A stretch of DNA of 39,085 bases, taken from Clostridiales bacterium (GTDB taxonomy: Bacteria; Bacillota; Clostridia; Christensenellales; JAISNN01). The stretch is from NCBI GenBank assembly GCA_031289755.1, contig JAITOU010000038.1, positions 1 to 39,085 on the forward strand. The letters are read 5' to 3'. Position 1 is the first letter of the stretch, and each line of letters begins with the position of its first letter. This document shows, in pieces, positions 31,496 to 38,947 of the stretch. The notes beneath the pieces were generated by a model, which was not told where the DNA came from, did not search any database, and worked only from the letters and a program-made list of their open reading frames with translations. A program made the translations under genes and the position numbers.

Positions 31496-32374
31496 TTATT
31501 TACCCTCCTTTTCTGCTCTTTCAATTCTCGTTTTTGCGTATTCAGCCAAATCCTTTTTGGCGGTGTTGTACTTTGCTTCGTCCAACGCGCCGTAATGCCA
31601 TTTGTAATTGCCGGACGAGAAAGAAACTCCCACGCCCTTTATTGTGTCGGCTATTATGCAGAATGGTTTAGGTCCGCCCGCCAAAGCCGTTTCGAGAGCT
31701 TCCGCAAGCTTAGGTAAGTCGTGTCCGTCTACCGTAATCGTCTCGAAGCCGAACGCCGTCCATTTGTCGGCAAAAGGCTCTAATGCCATAACGTCTTCGG
31801 TGTTTCCGTCTATCATGTTGTGGTTTCTGTCTACTATCGTGATGAGATTTGTCGCGCCTCTCTTGGCAAAATGCGAGGTCGCCATAGCGGCTTCCCAAAC
31901 CGAGCCTTCATTGCATTCGCCGTCGCCGAGAACGAGAAACGACTTGTAGCTCTTGCCCTGCAACGCTCCCGCGAGCGCAAATCCGAGAGCTATCGAAGAA
32001 CCGTGACCGAGCGAACCCGTCGAAGAATCTAAGCCGTGTACCTTATTGCTGTCTAAGTGGATACCGAGCTTGCTTCCCGTCAGGTTAAAGGTTTTGAGCT
32101 GTTCACGGTCTATAAGACCGAGCATCGAAAAGAGCGGAGCAAGCAATATGCCCGCGTGTCCTTTTGAGACGACTACCCTGTCTCTGTCCGGGTCGTCGGG
32201 ACTCTTAGGGTCGAATTTTGCATACTTATAATACAAAAGCGTCATTATGTCCGCAACGCTGGAACTTCCGCCCCAGTGACCGCTTCCGGCCCAATTGACT
32301 GTGTCAATACACAAATCACGCAGCTCGGCGGCTTTTTGTTCAAGATTAATCCATTCTTGCTTTGTTAGTGCCAT
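31496..32374 (-). CDS. Transketolase, N-terminal (ThDP-binding) subunit
   Basis: 292 residues. The ThDP/Mg2+ motif is present as GDGECNEGSVWEAA (starting at G150) leading to VDRNHN about 30 residues on. Conserved histidines are H33 (SGHWGG, usually SGHPGG) and H73 (KGHAG). Together with the C-terminal subunit it would transfer a two-carbon ketol unit between a ketose donor and an aldehyde acceptor. The Pro-to-Trp change in SGHPGG lies near the cofactor and acceptor channel and may reflect a different acceptor; this is inference. AAGGAGG lies 13 bases before the ATG, rather far. A possible attenuator hairpin separates it from the aminotransferase gene upstream. Confidence 0.92.
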   Translation of the reverse strand: MALTKQEWINLEQKAAELRDLCIDTVNWAGSGHWGGSSSVADIMTLLYYKYAKFDPKSPDDPDRDRVVVSKGHAGILLAPLFSMLGLIDREQLKTFNLTGSKLGIHLDSNKVHGLDSSTGSLGHGSSIALGFALAGALQGKSYKSFLVLGDGECNEGSVWEAAMATSHFAKRGATNLITIVDRNHNMIDGNTEDVMALEPFADKWTAFGFETITVDGHDLPKLAEALETALAGGPKPFCIIADTIKGVGVSFSSGNYKWHYGALDEAKYNTAKKDLAEYAKTRIERAEKEGK

Positions 32375-32425
32375 AGTGATAAAAAGTCCTCCTTATAAAA
32401 AATTGTGAGAAATAATATAGAATAA

Positions 32426-32460
32426 AAGCTAAGAGACCCATCTTAATTTTCTCTTAGCTT
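32426..32460 (-). terminator. Hairpin inside the operon: attenuator or partial terminator
   Basis: AAGCTAAGAGA (32426-32436) pairs perfectly with 32450-32460 over a 13-base loop, and on the minus strand it is followed by TTTTATTC. It lies just after the aminotransferase stop codon and before the transketolase genes, so it would set the ratio of the upstream to downstream products. Confidence 0.6.
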
Positions 32461-32471
32461 ATTAAATATTC

Positions 32472-33719
32472 TTAAAATTTGTCGGCTATAACCTTGTAGG
32501 CTCTGTCGGCTACGTCGAGTGTTTTAGCTATATCCTCGTCGGTCAACGCCGCATTGATAAATTGGTTGTGATGATTTGTAAAGAATATGCCGCGCTTGAC
32601 GCATTCCGCTACCCACGCTTGGTGCATAAAGAAATTTTCGTCGTTTGTGTGACGCATAAACCACATAACGGGTTCGCCGGAGATGACTATTTCGCGTCCG
32701 TTCTTTTGGGCGACTTCCTTTAAACCCTTATGAAGCTTGTCTGCGATAAATCTCAGCTTGGCGACGGTGTTTTCCTTTTTCATTTTGCTTATACAGGCTA
32801 TGCCTGCCGCAAAAGGCTCTGCCGACAACCAATAGCTCCCCGTATAAAATACGTCCGATACCGCCCCTTTAAGTGAATCTACGCCGCAAAGTGCAGATAC
32901 GCTGTAACCGTTTGCGATAGCTTTGCAGAATGTTATAAGGTCGGCTTTGATACCGTAATGCGCGTCCGAGCCTTCGATGTCTAATCTAAAACCGCAGCGG
33001 ATATCGTCCATTATCAGGACTATGCCGTTCTTTGTACATATATCGCGTATGGATTTCCAATAATTTTCAGCCGGAAGCTTATTGTCTTCAAATGTAGGAT
33101 GATAATACGGAGTAGATATAAAAGCCGCTATCTGTCCCGGGTATTGCTTGATAAGGTTTTCAAATTCTTGAACGTCGTTCCAATGGACGTATAGGTTATT
33201 TGATACTTCCTCTTCTAAGACTCCGGCATATCCGACCTTTTGAGTCCAAGGCGCGACGCCGTGATATCCCCCCTTAACAAGAACGAGTTTTTTTCTGCCG
33301 GTGGCATATCTCGCGGTCATGACAGCAAGCCCCGTTACGTCGCCGCCGTTTTTGCAAAAGAACGCCCAATCCTTTTTGACCGTGTCGGTGAGAAGCTCTG
33401 CAAAATCTACAAGCACCTCGTCCGGCATGGTGACGCAGTTGCCCTTTCGGATTTGAGCGATAGCCGCCTTGTCCACGTCTTCGTCGCCGTAGCCGAGTAT
33501 GTTAGGACCGTAGGCGCACATATAGTCTATAAACTTATTGTCGTCGACGTCCCAAAAATACGGTCCTTTTGCTTTGTTAGAAAATATCGGAAAAGCGTCT
33601 ACCGGGATAGCGCATCCGTTAGAAGGACCTAAATGACCGTAAACTCCGGTCGGCAAAACCTTTAAGGCTCTGTTATACAATAGTCTGCTCTTGGTATATA
33701 AATTTGTTTTATCTGCCAT
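32472..33719 (-). CDS. PLP-dependent class III aminotransferase (glutamate-1-semialdehyde aminomutase-like)
   Basis: 415 residues. Fold-type I signature elements are D238 in VLIMDDIRCGFR, which contacts the PLP pyridine nitrogen, and the Schiff-base lysine K266 in TFCKAIANGYSVSALCG. GGYHGVAPWTQ corresponds to the GYHG motif of GSA aminomutases. The phosphate-binding NSGTEA region of HemL is replaced by NGGDVTG, so it is probably not HemL. No other haem gene is nearby. It lies 16 bases after the SCP2-like gene and upstream of the split transketolase, so a pathway joining amine formation to ketol transfer is likely. The substrate is unknown. The start at 33719 has a GGGGGT site. Confidence 0.9.
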   Translation of the reverse strand: MADKTNLYTKSRLLYNRALKVLPTGVYGHLGPSNGCAIPVDAFPIFSNKAKGPYFWDVDDNKFIDYMCAYGPNILGYGDEDVDKAAIAQIRKGNCVTMPDEVLVDFAELLTDTVKKDWAFFCKNGGDVTGLAVMTARYATGRKKLVLVKGGYHGVAPWTQKVGYAGVLEEEVSNNLYVHWNDVQEFENLIKQYPGQIAAFISTPYYHPTFEDNKLPAENYWKSIRDICTKNGIVLIMDDIRCGFRLDIEGSDAHYGIKADLITFCKAIANGYSVSALCGVDSLKGAVSDVFYTGSYWLSAEPFAAGIACISKMKKENTVAKLRFIADKLHKGLKEVAQKNGREIVISGEPVMWFMRHTNDENFFMHQAWVAECVKRGIFFTNHHNQFINAALTDEDIAKTLDVADRAYKVIADKF

Positions 33720-33735
33720 TATTCCGTACCCCCAA

Positions 33736-34524
33736 TCAACCTAAATATTTTGCGACCAATGAAAGCAGCTTACTCATATTGTCAAGCATGACTATCAGTC
33801 CGCTTATCTTAAAGAGTCCGGCACCCATCGCGCTGTAAACGTCCGTCTTTCCGTTCAAAACCGCATTGACCGTCGCAAGGTCGCCGAATTCCATTATTGC
33901 ACTCGGTGCCGCGTCTTGTCCTATTTTTGCGGTCATATGTCCGTCCTTGACTATTATGGTAACCGCAGGGCCGTCCTTGACAAGCACGTTGATTTTGCCG
34001 TCGGGAATCCTGTGGGCGATTTCTTTACCTACATGGTCGCTGTTGCCGATTTCTGCCAATGCGTGAAAGGCGGTGTAAGCAAGCAGCGTGGTATTGGCTT
34101 CAAAATAAGCCTTGTCCTTTAACAATTCGTCTTTTAGCTCCGGCTTAGGTTGGAGATAATAAGCCAATCTGTCCGACATGACGCCGAAGTCTTTTAGCAT
34201 AAAACCGAGATTACCTATTCCGAGTAAATTAAAGCCCGGTATGACCTTGCCGCCGTCTACCAGCAAATTAAATTTTTCAGGTGTGGAAAATTTCAGCTTC
34301 AAATTAAATTTGACGTCGGGCGCATTGAGAGCTTCGCCGCGCAAATATACGCATTTACCGCTGTCAAACGCGAGAGCCATAGGCTCGCAGTCCTTGACCG
34401 AAAATTTCACCGTGATTTTTTTATTCTTTACAACCTGTGCAGCGGTCTCGTCGATATCGCATAATTCCTGAATATTGCGGAGAATGGCGTGCAGATTGAT
34501 GCCGGCTTTTGTAGTAGCATCCAT
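33736..34524 (-). CDS. Tandem SCP2-like protein, first gene of the operon
   Basis: 262 residues, no signal peptide. The first half has APDVKFNLKLKFSTPEKFNLLVDGGKVIPGFNLLGIGNLGFMLKDFG. The second ends PSAIMEFGDLATVNAVLNGKTDVYSAMGAGLFKISGLIVMLDNMSKLL, a good match to the SCP2 C-terminal pattern. The paralogue at the other end of the operon shares the NPDxxF...F...GK..P layout of the first half. SCP2 domains bind lipids or lipid-like molecules, so the pair may present or store the pathway intermediate. I chose the ATG at 34524 because GGAGG lies 11 bases upstream; a TTG at 34542 would place that site in the coding sequence. Confidence 0.7.
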   Translation of the reverse strand: MDATTKAGINLHAILRNIQELCDIDETAAQVVKNKKITVKFSVKDCEPMALAFDSGKCVYLRGEALNAPDVKFNLKLKFSTPEKFNLLVDGGKVIPGFNLLGIGNLGFMLKDFGVMSDRLAYYLQPKPELKDELLKDKAYFEANTTLLAYTAFHALAEIGNSDHVGKEIAHRIPDGKINVLVKDGPAVTIIVKDGHMTAKIGQDAAPSAIMEFGDLATVNAVLNGKTDVYSAMGAGLFKISGLIVMLDNMSKLLSLVAKYLG

Positions 34525-34621
34525 AAAAGAAAAAACCTCCAATTTTTATTTGTGAAATTATTTTTTGTTCAATTTATTTATTCCGCGCCGATTGACGGCG
34601 GCAAAAACAAAATTACGTTTC

Positions 34622-34651
34622 ATTATATCATAATTATATAATCATTTACAA
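34622..34651 (-). promoter_or_regulatory. Promoter of the SCP2-aminotransferase-transketolase operon
   Basis: On the minus strand, TTGTAA (34651-34646), an 18-bp spacer ending TGA, and TATAAT (34627-34622). The leader is about 90 bases with GGAGG near the start codon. Confidence 0.65.
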
Positions 34652-34665
34652 GCAAAAAACATACC

Positions 34666-34691
34666 GTGTCAAAATTTAAAAATTTTGTCAC
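34666..34691 (-). terminator. AT-rich hairpin after the phosphoribosyltransferase gene
   Basis: GTG-T-CAAAATTT pairs with its near-complement across an AA loop. On the minus strand it is followed after six bases by TTTTTTG. It separates the degV-linked unit from the five-gene operon. Confidence 0.5.
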
Positions 34692-34704
34692 AAGACAAGC
34701 CGCC

Positions 34705-35277
34705 TTACGCGAGAAGCTTTCCGCATTTGTCAAAGAGCGGAAGCTCCTTTAAATAAATGATGTCTTTTCTGTTGACTGCCGCGCCTTCGGCAAAGACGCA
34801 TAATTCGGCGACCGTCACCGCGCCGGCTTTTTCAAGCAAAATGCGCACGGCGTCTACGGTATTGCCGGTGGATATAACGTCGTCGGCTATTATGACTCTC
34901 TTGCCTTTAAGCTTATCGGCTTCGTCGCCCGAAAGCCACAATCTCTGTTCCTTTTCGGTAGTAATAGAGTTTACGCCGACGGAAACCGGGTCGTTCATGT
35001 ACAATTTAAAGCCTTTGCGCGCAACGACAAAGAAACTCTGTCCTTTGCGTTCAAAAAGCAGTCTCGATACGCCCTGCGCAAAGGCTATGCCCTTGCATTC
35101 GGCGGTCACTATCAGGTCAAAATCAATGTTTTCTATTCTCTTGTAAGCTTCTTCTGCCAAAAGCTCCGTCAACTCGTTGTCGCCGAGCATATTAAATGCG
35201 GCGATATATAAGTCACCGTTTACGGGACAAAGCGGCAATTTGCGTTTTGTTCCCCAAAAATCAACCTCGTATATCAT
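34705..35277 (-). CDS. Type I phosphoribosyltransferase (adenine/xanthine PRT-like)
   Basis: 190 residues. The PRPP-binding motif is VIIADDVISTGNT, preceded by a short beta-hairpin region and ARKGFKLYMNDP. The length and layout fit adenine or xanthine phosphoribosyltransferases, which salvage a purine base with PRPP. PyrE-like enzymes share the motif. The exact base cannot be read from the sequence, so no symbol is given. The start at 35277 has GGAG eight bases upstream, and it lies 27 bases after degV, which suggests one transcript. Confidence 0.85.
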   Translation of the reverse strand: MIYEVDFWGTKRKLPLCPVNGDLYIAAFNMLGDNELTELLAEEAYKRIENIDFDLIVTAECKGIAFAQGVSRLLFERKGQSFFVVARKGFKLYMNDPVSVGVNSITTEKEQRLWLSGDEADKLKGKRVIIADDVISTGNTVDAVRILLEKAGAVTVAELCVFAEGAAVNRKDIIYLKELPLFDKCGKLLA

Positions 35278-35304
35278 CAGTTTTTCTCCGCAAGACAGAA
35301 TAAC

Positions 35305-36174
35305 TTATCTCGATACCGCATAAAAAATCAAAGCAATCGTTCCCGGCCCGCAATGCGTACCGACGACCGGTCCGACCATCTGAACCCAAATGTCCAGCTT
35401 GTCGTTGCCCGTTTCTTGTATTATCTTTTCTTTGAGTTTGAGTGCCTCGTCCTCGCAATCGGCATGAACGATGACGATAGGATATTTACCGAGGTCTAAC
35501 GCTTTTTCCTTGACCTGCTCGACGAGATAGCTAATAGCCTTCGCCTTGCCGTTGACCTTCGTCTTGTTGACCAAAGTGCCTTCTTCGGTGACTCTCAATA
35601 TAGGTTTAAAATTTAACAGCGTGCCGATAGCCGCCGTAAAGCCCGATATGCGTCCGCCTCTTTTTAAATGTCTCAAATCGTCCACGACAAATTCCGCGCA
35701 GACGTGCTTGGTAAAATCGTTTAAAAATTCGACGGTTTCTTCGATGGTCTTGCCGGTGTCAAAAAACTTTTTGCCTGCATAAACCTGAAAGCCCGCCGTC
35801 ATCGATACGCCCTTTGTGTCAAATCTGACAAATTTGACGTTGGGATATTTTTCTTTAAGCTCTGCGACGGCTTGGTCCATAAAGGTAAAGGTAGCGGACA
35901 GCTTGTCGGAAAATGACAAATACAGAATATCCTCGCCCTTTTGGAAGTAAGGCTCAAAATATTCTTTATAGTTTTCGGCGTTGAGTGCCGAAGTGGACGG
36001 CATTTTGCCGCTTTTTACATCGCTGTAAAACTTCTTAAAATCGGTTTTTTCACCGAGATCGTAATAATATTCGACGCCGTCTAACGTATAAGGCATCTTT
36101 ATTACTTGTAGACCGAGTTCTTTGGCTAAGTCGAACCAAAGCTCGCAATTTGTATCACAAAACACAACTGCCAT
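35305..36174 (-). CDS. DegV-family fatty-acid-binding protein
   Basis: 289 residues, the usual DegV size. The N-terminal domain has KMPYTLDGVEYYYD and the fatty-acid head-group motif MPSTSALNAENY, followed by ILYLSFSDKLSATF. The C-terminal domain has DLRHLKRGGRISG and GPVVGTHCGPGTIAL. DegV/FakB proteins present fatty acids to the kinase FakA for phosphorylation; no FakA is in the window. The start at 36174 follows GGAGAG. Its promoter lies at 36284-36312. DegV is next to an operon with two SCP2-like lipid-carrier proteins, which may be coincidence. Confidence 0.93.
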   Translation of the reverse strand: MAVVFCDTNCELWFDLAKELGLQVIKMPYTLDGVEYYYDLGEKTDFKKFYSDVKSGKMPSTSALNAENYKEYFEPYFQKGEDILYLSFSDKLSATFTFMDQAVAELKEKYPNVKFVRFDTKGVSMTAGFQVYAGKKFFDTGKTIEETVEFLNDFTKHVCAEFVVDDLRHLKRGGRISGFTAAIGTLLNFKPILRVTEEGTLVNKTKVNGKAKAISYLVEQVKEKALDLGKYPIVIVHADCEDEALKLKEKIIQETGNDKLDIWVQMVGPVVGTHCGPGTIALIFYAVSR

Positions 36175-36283
36175 AATGATTGCTCTCCGTAAAATAAATT
36201 TTCAATAATATATATTGAATAAAAAAATAAAAAATCCCAACCGCTTGCCGGCACAAAACACAATATGTACCGCTATTTATTTG

Positions 36284-36312
36284 ATTATACCACAAAAAAG
36301 ACCGATTGTACA
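36284..36312 (-). promoter_or_regulatory. Promoter of the degV unit
   Basis: On the minus strand, TGTACA (36312-36307), a 17-bp spacer ending TGG, and TATAAT (36289-36284), an extended -10 type promoter. The leader is about 105 bases; nothing else was recognised in 36175-36283. Confidence 0.65.
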
Positions 36313-36405
36313 GTCATATTTGAAAATTCTTGTATAAATATTTTAAAATTATTGCATAAATTTTGATATTATAAAAAAAATCGGAAAAACAATTTGCTTT
36401 TGCGT

Positions 36406-36452
36406 CAAAAAAAGACACGGCTCAAATTTTATCCGTTTTGAGCGGCGTCTTT
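36406..36452 (-). terminator. Intrinsic terminator of the C39 exporter gene
   Basis: 16-base arms at 36411-36426 and 36437-36452 with two mismatches; on the minus strand the stem runs into TTTTTTT. It lies 25 bases past the exporter stop codon. Confidence 0.85.
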
Positions 36453-36477
36453 AAAATGTAAAAAGCTTTACAGACTC

Positions 36478-38718
36478 TTATTCGTTATAGCTTATTTCGT
36501 CACCCTGCGTCAAGAGCTTTATTTCCTTTGCCGCTTCTTTTTTTGCGGTTTTTTTGGACGGGGCGATATCGTCGCCGGTTTGGCTTGACCAGATTTTTTT
36601 GTAGATACCGTTTCGGGTCAAAAGGCTGTCGTGCGTTCCCGTTTCGGCGACGGTGTTTTTGTCGATGACGATTATCTTGTCACAGCGGCGTATCGTCGAT
36701 AGACGGTGCGCGATGATGACGAGAGTGCAGTCGAGATTAAAGAGCGTGTCATAGATTGCCGCTTCGCTTACAAAGTCGAGATTGCTTGTCGCTTCGTCGA
36801 GTATAAGTATCTGCGGCGTCTTTATCAGCGCACGCGCAAGGGCGATTCTCTGGCGTTCGCCGCCCGACAGATTCGCTCCGGCTTCTTCGAGATACGTTCC
36901 GTATTTTATCGGCAGACGCTCGATAAAGTCCGCACAGCCCGCTCTAAGGCACGCCGCTTTTATCTCGTCATAGCTTGCGTCGGGCTTGCCGACCTTGACG
37001 TTCTCTTCTATCGTGCCGCTAAACAGCTCGACGTTTTGGGGTACATAGGCTATTCTCCGTCTGAGCGATTTTTTGTCCAACTCTTCTATGTTGTAGCCAC
37101 CTACCGAGATACTCCCTTCTTCCGGCAGCCACAGTCCGAGTATCAGCTTGGCAAGCGTCGTCTTACCGCCGCCGCTTGTCCCTGCTACGGCGACCTTCTC
37201 GCCGTTCCTGATGTCTATCGTGACGTCTTTTAGGACGGGGGCGCGGTTGCCGTAGCGAAAGGTCACGCCGTCTATCCTTATGTCGCCCTTTATCTCGAAG
37301 TCGGATATCAGCTCCGCACCGCCCTGCTGTTCGGGTTCTAAGTCGTACAGCTCGCTGATACGCTTCATGGCGATACTCGCTTCCTGTATCTGCATTTGCA
37401 GTCCGACAAGCCGCCCTATCGGGTCCATAAAGTACCCCGACAGCGACATAAACGCAAACATACTTCCGAGCGTTATGTCGCCTTTCATGACCGACAACGC
37501 CGCCACTCCCATAAGTATGATGTTTCCGGCATTGCCAAAAAATCCGGCTATCGTACTCTGGATATTGCCCGTCACACTCGTCTTGTACCCGACTCGCAGT
37601 GCCGATATATATCTGTTCTCCGTCTTTTCGAGCGTTTCGGCTTCCGCGCCGAAGCTCTTGACCGTTTCGATACCCTTTAAGCTGTCGATTATCTGACTGT
37701 TGAGAGCCGCTTGTTTCTCCATGTTTTTGAGATTCAGTTCCTTGTACGGTCGCTTAAAGACGTACACGAGTACGGCGTTGACGAGCGTCAGGACGGCGAT
37801 TATCCCAAAGAGCGTCGCGTTCATTATGTACAGGATTATTCCGCTGACTATCGCCAAGGTGATGTCGATGATGAGCGAAAGACTGATTGTCGTAAAGATA
37901 CTCTTTATCGTTCCGGCGTCCGAAAAACGCGTCAGTATATCCCCCGTCCTGCGCGTGCCGAAAAACTTCATCGGGAGCGAAAAAATGTGCTTAAAATATC
38001 CGAGCATTAGCGGTATGTCTATCTTTAAGGACAAATGAAGCAAGAGATGCTGCCGTGCCGCATTCAAAAGTACGTTAAACATTCCTACTATCCCAAAGCC
38101 TATACAAAAAATCAACAGCTGATTTTTGAGTCCGTTAGGCAGTATCTCGTCCATAAGGATTTTGTTAAAAAAACTGCTTGCTATACCGAGCGCGGTCAGT
38201 ATGACGCTTCCGATTATCGCATAGACAAAAAGCGGCTTCTGCGCGAGCAGAAGCTTCAAAAAACGGTTAAACACTCCCCCCGTCTTTGTCTTTCCCGCGA
38301 CAAAATCCGACGCAGGAGCGCACAGCACGGCAGTGCCGCCGAAGTCTTCAAAAAATTCGTCCTTGCCGACTTTTATTAGCCCCTTAGCCGGGTCGGCGAT
38401 AATCATTTTGTCTTTCTTGACCTTGTGTACCACGACAAAGTGGCTCAAACCTTCCTTTGTAAAGATATTGGCTATGACCGGCAAGGTAAATCTCTCATCG
38501 AAGCTCTCTCTCGTCATCTGCCCCGCCTTAGCCTCAAAGCCGAGCCGCTCTAACGTATCTATGATACCGAGCGCGGTCACTCCCTTGATATCCGTTCCCG
38601 ATATATCCCGAAGCTTGGTTATCGTCGTTTCCTTACCGTATTGCAGACAAACGGTCGCGATACACGCCGCTCCGCAGTCCGTTATATCGTGCTGTCTTAC
38701 GCATTTATATTTTGACAT
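36478..38718 (-). CDS. Peptidase-containing ABC exporter (C39 peptidase, permease, ATPase)
   Basis: 746 residues. The N-terminal C39 peptidase has the Cys-His-Asp triad C15 (DITDCGAAC), H93 (LSHFVVVH) and D109 (IIADPA). A six-helix ABC permease spans about 155-440. The ATPase has Walker A GTSGGGKTT, signature LSGGERQR and Walker B ILILDEATSNLD. Such PCAT proteins cut a double-glycine leader from a bacteriocin or signal peptide while exporting it. The start at 38718 has only a weak AGG site. A HlyD-type adaptor ends 229 bases upstream on the same strand, so the pair forms an export machine. No precursor peptide with a double-glycine leader was found in this window; it may lie beyond the right edge. 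Confidence 0.95.
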   Translation of the reverse strand: MSKYKCVRQHDITDCGAACIATVCLQYGKETTITKLRDISGTDIKGVTALGIIDTLERLGFEAKAGQMTRESFDERFTLPVIANIFTKEGLSHFVVVHKVKKDKMIIADPAKGLIKVGKDEFFEDFGGTAVLCAPASDFVAGKTKTGGVFNRFLKLLLAQKPLFVYAIIGSVILTALGIASSFFNKILMDEILPNGLKNQLLIFCIGFGIVGMFNVLLNAARQHLLLHLSLKIDIPLMLGYFKHIFSLPMKFFGTRRTGDILTRFSDAGTIKSIFTTISLSLIIDITLAIVSGIILYIMNATLFGIIAVLTLVNAVLVYVFKRPYKELNLKNMEKQAALNSQIIDSLKGIETVKSFGAEAETLEKTENRYISALRVGYKTSVTGNIQSTIAGFFGNAGNIILMGVAALSVMKGDITLGSMFAFMSLSGYFMDPIGRLVGLQMQIQEASIAMKRISELYDLEPEQQGGAELISDFEIKGDIRIDGVTFRYGNRAPVLKDVTIDIRNGEKVAVAGTSGGGKTTLAKLILGLWLPEEGSISVGGYNIEELDKKSLRRRIAYVPQNVELFSGTIEENVKVGKPDASYDEIKAACLRAGCADFIERLPIKYGTYLEEAGANLSGGERQRIALARALIKTPQILILDEATSNLDFVSEAAIYDTLFNLDCTLVIIAHRLSTIRRCDKIIVIDKNTVAETGTHDSLLTRNGIYKKIWSSQTGDDIAPSKKTAKKEAAKEIKLLTQGDEISYNE

Positions 38719-38758
38719 CTATTGTACCTAATTCTTTTCCGTTTATTTTTTTGCAATG

Positions 38759-38939
38759 CCCTAATCGGTTTTCGGGCGTGGCAAGCGACGCCCCTACAAT
38801 CACATATCGACAAATGCCTAATGTGTCTGTATCCCCTAATCGGTTTTTTGCCTTATTTATTGCTTTTGCTTGCCCCTATTTATTGTTTTTTTCAATGATA
38901 ATTCGGCGGTATTCGTAGGGGCGCCGCTTGCCGCGCCCG
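38759..38939. repeat. Paired inverted hairpin repeats between exporter genes
   Basis: CGGGCGTGGCAAGCG-ACGCCCCTAC (38773-38797) and its near-complement at 38915-38939 face each other. Each copy is itself a small hairpin (GGGCGT/ACGCCC and GGGCGC/GCGCCC). CCCTAATCGGTTTT also occurs twice in direct orientation (38759-38772, 38834-38847). The core resembles the TAGGGGCG...CGCCC palindromic repeats scattered in many bacterial genomes. It fills the gap between the HlyD-like and PCAT genes. Confidence 0.7.
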
Positions 38940-38947
38940 TTTTCCGC

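Noticed and set aside
30786..31595. Long plus-strand open frame (269 codons) opposite the transketolase genes
   Set aside because: It lies antisense to two clearly conserved genes, has no ribosome binding site and its product resembles no protein family; it is a codon-bias shadow.
32472..33719. hemL (glutamate-1-semialdehyde aminomutase) assignment
   Set aside because: The fold and PLP lysine fit, but the NSGTEA motif is replaced and no haem gene is nearby; only the family is called.
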